Below, in pieces: positions 59,715 through 64,000 of a stretch of 64,000 nt of DNA (the first letter of the stretch is position 1; the number at the start of each line of letters is the position of its first letter). Below the pieces are notes generated by a model. The model did no database searches and was not told where the DNA came from. It saw nothing but the letters and a program-made list of their open reading frames with translations. The position numbers and the translations under genes are program-made. Source of the DNA: an uncultured Tolumonas sp. (lineage in GTDB: Bacteria; Pseudomonadota; Gammaproteobacteria; Enterobacterales; Aeromonadaceae); assembly GCF_963676665.1 (NCBI RefSeq), contig NZ_OY781371.1:637001-701000 (forward strand), read 5' to 3'.

Positions 59715-60314
59715 ATGCTAAAAATTTATGGCGATATACTCTCTGGTAACTGCTACAAAATTAAATTACTGGCTTCTTTTCTATCACTGGAACACGAATG
59801 GATTGCAGTAAACATTCTTGCGGGTGACACAAAGACAGCAGAATTCTTAGCAAAGAACCCAAACGGGAAAATTCCGTTGCTGGAACTTGAAAGCGGTGAA
59901 TGCCTTTCTGAATCAAACGCTATTTTGAACTACCTTGCCAATGGGACAGACTTGCTGCCTACAGCAAAATTTGAACGAGCAAAAGTGCTGCAATGGCAAT
60001 TCTTTGAACAATATAGCCATGAGCCATATATCGCTGTTGCTCGATTCATCAATAAATATCTCGGAATGCCAGAAGATAGAAAAGATGAATACCATAAATT
60101 GCAGAGTGGGGGTCATAAAGCTCTGGTAGTTATGGAAACTCAGCTTCAGAAAACGCCTTATCTCATAGGAGATAACCTCACGATTGCAGATATCTCACTC
60201 TATGGTTATACCCATGTCGCTGATGAAGGTGGCTTTGACTTATCTGGTTATCCAGGCATTCAAAAATGGATAAGTCGAATTCAGGAACACTCTAAATATA
60301 TTGGAATGAAATGA
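59715..60314 (+). CDS. Glutathione S-transferase family protein
   Basis: 199 residues. The N-terminal thioredoxin-like domain (LKIYGDILSGNCYKIKLLAS; NPNGKIPLLELESGECLSES NAIL with the cis-Pro and ES motif) and the C-terminal helical domain (YLIGDNLTIADISLYGYTHV, the N-capping box) define a GST. It would conjugate glutathione to electrophiles. Runs against the array; start ATG at 59715, with TTGGGCA upstream rather than a strong ribosome site. Confidence 0.93.
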   Translation: MLKIYGDILSGNCYKIKLLASFLSLEHEWIAVNILAGDTKTAEFLAKNPNGKIPLLELESGECLSESNAILNYLANGTDLLPTAKFERAKVLQWQFFEQYSHEPYIAVARFINKYLGMPEDRKDEYHKLQSGGHKALVVMETQLQKTPYLIGDNLTIADISLYGYTHVADEGGFDLSGYPGIQKWISRIQEHSKYIGMK

Positions 60315-60341
60315 ATTCAACGCTGAATTATTTCTGTTGCC

Positions 60342-60418
60342 CCACAACTTTTAATTAAACGGCGGCACGCAGTGCCGTCCAGTGAGCACAGCGAACGAGT
60401 TTGAATTTTTTGTTATGC
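60342..60418 (-). repeat. attC site 73 (77 bp)
   Basis: R-boxes CCACAAC and GTTATGC; hairpin CGGCGGCACGCAGTGCCGTC. Confidence 0.9.
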
Positions 60419-60444
60419 CTATTTATAAATTATTGGAATGTTAA

Positions 60445-61119
60445 TTAGCTACTTTTTAATTCTGACTTTCCCAACTCTCTAAGTTTTTTATTAAGAGACT
60501 CACGTCTTTGTTCAAGTTTGGCCGGTTGAACAAAAACAAAATCAAAAAGTGACTCTAGAACCTCCAGTAGCCATTCTGCTTCACCTGGTTCAACTTCTAC
60601 AATTTCACCAGTATTTGCATTTTTGATTGGGTGTGCAGCAAAATTTCCTATCTGTCGCACGGCATCAATAGCGTCAGTCAAATATGTTGGTGCATTAGCC
60701 GTATTAATAAACGTTTCAATTTCTTGAGACAAGTCTCGCTTTGTAATACCTAGAACTTCTCTTAGCGTTTTCTGTAGAAGTCGACGTGAAAGTGCTGCAC
60801 TAGCTTTTGCGCTATAATTTAGTGCCTCATGGGCTTCTAATATGTCATCTGAGAATTGTTTTGGTACTTCTTGCGGTATTGTAAACTCTGATGATTGAGG
60901 ATAAATGACAGATTCGCTTTCAATATCACTAAACATTATGGCATTGCTAATTTTATATGCTTGTCCCTTTTCTTTAATAATTAAAGTTTCACAACAAGAA
61001 GGGCATTGTTGAATTGAAAATCTCACTGCATCTTTTGAGTTTTTATCTCGATTAGTGAAGTAAACACCAAGTTTATCTGGTTGTGGATAAAATTCTTTTT
61101 CACAAGTTGGGCAGTGCAT
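60445..61119 (-). CDS. DUF4145 protein with zinc ribbon
   Basis: 224 residues from the ATG at 61119 (AAGGAT upstream); the ORF's longer start runs into attC 74. MHCPTCEKEFYPQPDKLGVY and QQCPSCCETLIIKE form a zinc ribbon, followed by the helical DUF4145 domain (EAHEALNYSAKASAALSRRL; DAVRQIGNFAAHPIKNANTG), a HEPN-like fold found beside restriction and other defence genes. Single-gene cassette. Confidence 0.88.
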   Translation of the reverse strand: MHCPTCEKEFYPQPDKLGVYFTNRDKNSKDAVRFSIQQCPSCCETLIIKEKGQAYKISNAIMFSDIESESVIYPQSSEFTIPQEVPKQFSDDILEAHEALNYSAKASAALSRRLLQKTLREVLGITKRDLSQEIETFINTANAPTYLTDAIDAVRQIGNFAAHPIKNANTGEIVEVEPGEAEWLLEVLESLFDFVFVQPAKLEQRRESLNKKLRELGKSELKSS

Positions 61120-61135
61120 AAAATATCCTTTATAG

Positions 61136-61195
61136 GCATAACTATTACTTATGGGGCAGCACGTAGTGCTGTCCGCCATTAAGTTCTTGTTAAGT
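61136..61195 (-). repeat. attC site 74 (60 bp)
   Basis: R-boxes GCATAAC and GTTAAGT; hairpin GGGCAGCACGTAGTGCTGTC. Confidence 0.9.
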
Positions 61196-61213
61196 TTTTG
61201 AACCACAGCAGAC

Positions 61214-61666
61214 TCAGAACTTTCTTGATAGTCTTGCCGGATTGCCTAAATAAGTGCCTGGAACGGTAATATTTTTTGTGACAACGGCGCCTGCACCAAT
61301 AACTGCACCGGAACAAATATGGACGGGAAGTATTGTTGCATTCGAGCCAACCGTCACGTTGTCTTCAAGAACGGTTCGCCCCCATGAATTTGGATCTGCG
61401 TTAGGGGAACCGTTTTTGAATAAGTCATTAGCGAACATCACCCCATGACCAATGAAGCAGTCATTGCCAATTGTGACAAATTCACAAATAAATGTATGGG
61501 ACTGGATCTTTGTTCGTTGGCCGATTGAAACATTCTTTTGGATTTCGACAAAAGGGCCGACAAAAGAATCATCACCAATAGTACTGGTTGGTTCAATAAC
61601 TTTCACATTGCGGCCGAAACGCACATCACGAACAGAAACCTTGAGAGTAATTGGTTGATTATCCAT
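61214..61666 (-). CDS. Hexapeptide-repeat acyltransferase
   Basis: 150 residues forming a left-handed beta helix: repeats such as IGDDSFVGPFVEIQKNVSIG, IGNDCFIGHGVMFAND, VTVGSNATILPVHICSGAVI and GAGAVVTKNITVPGTYLGNP. The WbbJ/LbetaH family transfers acyl groups to sugars, often in O-antigen or capsule synthesis; such genes are common as cassettes that alter the cell surface. Catalytic His probably in GHGVMF. Confidence 0.92.
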   Translation of the reverse strand: MDNQPITLKVSVRDVRFGRNVKVIEPTSTIGDDSFVGPFVEIQKNVSIGQRTKIQSHTFICEFVTIGNDCFIGHGVMFANDLFKNGSPNADPNSWGRTVLEDNVTVGSNATILPVHICSGAVIGAGAVVTKNITVPGTYLGNPARLSRKF

Positions 61667-61775
61667 GTGATTATCGCCATTGGTTGGTCATGTTTTTGGA
61701 TATATATGAGTTATAGCGAACCCAATGAAATAAGAATATTTTTTACGAATTACACACTGAACGAGCTGTTCAAGA

Positions 61776-61852
61776 ACTTAACTTTTAATTAAACGGCGGC
61801 ACGCAGTGCCGTCCAGTGAGCAAAGCGAACGGGTTTGAATTAGTTGTTAGGT
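61776..61852 (-). repeat. attC site 75 (77 bp)
   Basis: R-boxes ACTTAAC and GTTAGGT; hairpin CGGCGGCACGCAGTGCCGTC. Confidence 0.9.
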
Positions 61853-62002
61853 ATGAACAAAGAAAAAGCAGTTTATTAGCAACCAACAGGCGGGCTAATT
61901 GGTTTCACGGACTTTCAGTGTTCACTGCGCCAGCGTCAAACAACCGGGCCCCGATGATGAGCCGCTTTAGGCGTACACACTGACGGCGCCGATGGTTGCC
62001 GA
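61853..62002. repeat. gene-less cassette, family A short form, left part
   Basis: Short A variant, up to GATGGTTGCCGA, where the IS1111-type element starts. It continues at 63437. Confidence 0.8.
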
Positions 62003-63436
62003 CATAGATGGTCGCCCCCGGTTTGCCAAGCCCTCAATCAATGACGGTGGATCAGGTGGAGATTGCAGCCATAGATCCGGATTTATATCGAGGCTACTGC
62101 CTCTATCCCTGATGGAATTCGCTGACTGGCTCCTCAATCACGTAAGCGCACTTAAAAACGTGCAGTGTCGGTACCGGGTTTTGCCAGTCACGGTCTGACC
62201 TGTCTCGCCATCATGTCATGATTGCCTGTGCAATCAGTGGTTCTTCTTGATAATTGCTGCTATCGCGTTGTTACGCAGTTGGATCACCGCCACTGGTAAG
62301 CCGTGGAGAGCTCGTGTTCATGCTGTCGCCCCATAATTGGGTTCAAATACTCGGTCATGGGCAAGCAGTGCCCACACGATACGGGCATTTTTGTTAGCGA
62401 GTGCTACTGCGGCTACATTCTGATTGCGACGCCTCATTATCCCTGCTAACCAACTTCCGGCATGTTCGGCCTTGCGTTCAGCAACCCGAAGCACTGCTCG
62501 AGCCCCGTGGATCAGCAGAGTTCGCAGATAGCTGTCGCCGCGTTTGCTTATACCCAGCAGGGTTTGTTTCCCGCCGCTGGAATGTTGCCGTGGCACTAAC
62601 CCCAGCCAAGCAGCCAGTTGCCGACTATTCTCGAAATTCGTCGCGTTGCCGACAGAAGCGACCAAGGCACTGGCAGTGATTGGGCCGATGCCGGGGATCT
62701 GCGCCAGCTTTTTACTGGCTGTATTCTCTCTGTGCCAACGCTGAATTTGGACTTCCAGTTCTTTGGTGTGCCGGTCGAGTTCCTTGAGATGCTCACCCAG
62801 ACGATTGAGCAATTGGCGAAACGTCCCCGGCAGGTCGTTCTCGCTTTCTTCCAAGATCTTGGGTAAGCGCAGGCTGATGTGCACAATGCCTTTAGGGATA
62901 ATGATCCCTTGTTCAGCCAACAGGCCCCGGATCTGGTTGGCTTGCGCAGTTCTCGCCTTGACGAACCCTTGCCGGGCACGGTGCAGGGCCAAGACGGCTA
63001 ACTGCTCGCGACTCTTTATCGGTACAAAGCGCATGGTAGGCCTAGTCACCGCTTCGCAGATCGCCTCCGCATCAGCTGCGTCGTTCTTATTGGTCTTCAC
63101 ATAGGGTTTAACGAATTGTGGCGGCATCAATTTCACGATATGACCCACCCTTTGCAACTGATTAGCCCAGTAGTGGGCGCTACCGCAAGCCTCCATTCCA
63201 ATTAAGCAGGGGGGAAGATTGGTGAAGAAGAGCATCATCTGCTCCCGCTTCAGTTGCTTCTTCAACATCGTCTTGCCACGCTCATTCACACCGTGCACTT
63301 GGAATACGTTTTTTGCCAGATCAATACCAACAGTTGTGATCTTCATAGCGGTCGCCTCTCTCATCCATCTGTGGGAACACTTATTCGCCACTTTGACACG
63401 TTAGATGCCGTTTTGGGGAGGGGCGACCATCCCATT
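62003..63436 (-). mobile_element. IS1111-type (IS110 family) element, complete
   Basis: 1.43 kb with subterminal inverted repeats GATGGTCGCCCC near the left end and GGGGCGACCATC near the right, as in the IS1111 group. Inserted inside a gene-less family A cassette between GGTTGCCGA and ACGTAACC, precisely where the fragment at 18438 also begins. About 300 bases (62003-62317) downstream of the transposase hold no gene. Confidence 0.9.
62318..63346 (-). CDS. IS1111-group transposase
   Basis: 342 residues from MKITTVGIDLAKNVFQVHG, with GAGAGG upstream. The N-terminal DEDD domain (GIDLAKN; CLIGMEACGSAHYWANQLQR; KTNKNDAADAEAICEAV) and C-terminal transposase_20 domain (IPGIGPITASALVASVGNAT; WLGLVPRQHSSGGKQTLLGI) define the family. 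The ORF could extend to 63391, but the extra residues are not conserved. Intact. Confidence 0.95.
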   Translation of the reverse strand: MKITTVGIDLAKNVFQVHGVNERGKTMLKKQLKREQMMLFFTNLPPCLIGMEACGSAHYWANQLQRVGHIVKLMPPQFVKPYVKTNKNDAADAEAICEAVTRPTMRFVPIKSREQLAVLALHRARQGFVKARTAQANQIRGLLAEQGIIIPKGIVHISLRLPKILEESENDLPGTFRQLLNRLGEHLKELDRHTKELEVQIQRWHRENTASKKLAQIPGIGPITASALVASVGNATNFENSRQLAAWLGLVPRQHSSGGKQTLLGISKRGDSYLRTLLIHGARAVLRVAERKAEHAGSWLAGIMRRRNQNVAAVALANKNARIVWALLAHDRVFEPNYGATA

Positions 63437-63594
63437 ACGTAACCAGTGCAGGCTTTCAGTTTGCCTAATCAACGTGAATTCATGTGTTGCGCGAGGCAAC
63501 CCACGCTCAGGAAGTGAGCCACAACCCCCACAGGACTATCCGACTAGCCGCTTTAGGGCTTGAATTCACCGCCAACAAATAAGCCGCTTTTATT
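63437..63594. repeat. gene-less cassette, family A short form, right part
   Basis: Continuation after the IS: ACGTAACCAGTGCAGG, GTTGCGCGAGGCAACC, AGTGAGCCACAACC and TAGCCGCTTTAGGGCT. No gene. Confidence 0.8.
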
Positions 63595-63652
63595 ACCTAA
63601 CTTCGAATTGTGCGGTGGCTGAAAGCCATCCGACACTAATTTTTTGTTAGGT
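63595..63652 (-). repeat. attC site 76 (58 bp)
   Basis: R-boxes ACCTAAC and GTTAGGT; hairpin GCGGTGGCTGAAAGCCATCC. Confidence 0.9.
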
Positions 63653-64000
63653 TTAGCCAAAGTTTTTCAAAAAATAGGATGTATCAATTTGTTCAAAATC
63701 TTTACTTTCTAAGAGGAGCTTAGTTGCTAATTGTTCACGTAATGTTCGAATATGATCATTTTCTGAAATTGATGATTTACCCGTCGTTGCATCATTTATA
63801 ACTATCGGATCAGATTCAGTTAGTGATAATTTAAGCTTTCTTCGCAATGAAATGATACATAATGCATTTTTCAGATAATAACTATGTTTTCCGGTTTTGT
63901 GTCTCTCAATCGTAGATGTAATTGTGGAAAACTCATTCAATGATATCTCCTCAATTTTTATGCAATTAAGGAAGTTTTTTCTTAGTACTTGAACAATTCT
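63653..64000 (-). CDS. Unknown protein, cut by window edge
   Basis: The frame is open from 63653 through the right edge of the window, giving at least 115 residues. A TTG at 63940 with GAGGAG six bases upstream could be an internal or real start, yielding 95 residues (LNEFSTITSTIERHKTGKHS...). A helical, moderately charged C-terminus ends IDTSYFLKNFG. Family not recognised. The stop abuts attC 76. Confidence 0.55.
   Translation of the reverse strand, partial: RIVQVLRKNFLNCIKIEEISLNEFSTITSTIERHKTGKHSYYLKNALCIISLRRKLKLSLTESDPIVINDATTGKSSISENDHIRTLREQLATKLLLESKDFEQIDTSYFLKNFG

Noticed and set aside
62318-63346. IS1111-type transposase as an integron integrase or other tyrosine recombinase
   Set aside because: It has the DEDD and transposase_20 domains of IS110/IS1111, not the tyrosine recombinase motifs.
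1-64000. tRNA, rRNA or tmRNA genes
   Set aside because: No cloverleaf-like or rRNA-like sequence was seen on either strand while reading; integron arrays normally lack them.

Overview
This window is an uninterrupted stretch of a large sedentary (chromosomal-type) integron cassette array. I count 76 attC recombination sites, one every few hundred bases, each an imperfect palindrome bounded by RYYYAAC on the left and GTTRRRY on the right. Most genes lie on the minus strand: the start codon sits just left of one attC and the stop codon lies beside or inside the right-hand R-box of the next attC to the left. The array is therefore read leftward, and the integrase gene and primary attI, which are not in the window, are expected to the right of base 64000. 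The low GC content, the attC style, the gene types (DUF2845, DUF3465, DUF1272, thiopurine methyltransferase, RelBE/HigBA/CcdAB/YefM-YoeB) and the IS families point to a gammaproteobacterium of the Vibrionales/Aeromonadales/Alteromonadales kind; I cannot name the species.

Layout. 0-5 kb: RelBE, a zinc-ribbon/membrane protein pair, HigBA copy 1, a monooxygenase-acetyltransferase pair and a trypsin-like protease. 5.4-7.2 kb: an IS630-family element with a deletion beside it. 7.4-14.3 kb: three more toxin-antitoxin (TA) modules (one a second HigBA copy), a periplasmic protein, and a cassette with a predicted ADP-ribosyltransferase. 14.8-17.25 kb: an IS21-family element that fused two cassettes and left only an antitoxin stub. 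17.4-22.3 kb: a Nudix cassette, then nested fragments of an IS1111-type element, two ISAs1 elements and an IS4 remnant. 22.3-26 kb: an Mrr-like nuclease, a ParB-HEPN-like fusion and a secreted protein. 26-28.5 kb: a run of gene-less cassettes. 28.5-42 kb: a small proline-rich protein with a DUF6338 protein, a holin-lysozyme pair, TPMT, FRG, GNAT, TauE and a kinase-PP2C pair. 42-64 kb: DUF2845 paralogues, YefM-YoeB, SIR2-like, Excalibur/DUF3465, a RelE-like/Shedu-like pair, HD-GYP, DUF2726, a HEPN-like protein, CcdAB, an AlbA_2/Schlafen-type protein, a ParE-type TA, GST, DUF4145, a hexapeptide acyltransferase and a second IS1111-type element.

The most unusual property is that about 32 cassettes contain no credible gene, yet belong to a few related sequence families (called A to E here, plus one diverged member) with a shared core. 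That core contains an attC-like palindrome whose outer boxes change in a compensatory way between families, and an IS1111-type element sits at the same base of this core in two copies. I read these as gene-less cassettes carrying a conserved folded element, possibly a fossil attC.

Functionally the array looks like a bank of stability modules (eight TA modules, one of them duplicated HigBA, plus an antitoxin relic) and of candidate phage-defence or stress genes (Mrr, SIR2, Shedu, ADP-ribosyltransferase, FRG, HEPN, AlbA/Schlafen, kinase/phosphatase). These are interspersed with small secreted or membrane proteins of unknown role. Genes on the plus strand (RelBE, CcdAB, TPMT, GST, DUF2845, one periplasmic protein) run against the array and presumably carry their own promoters.
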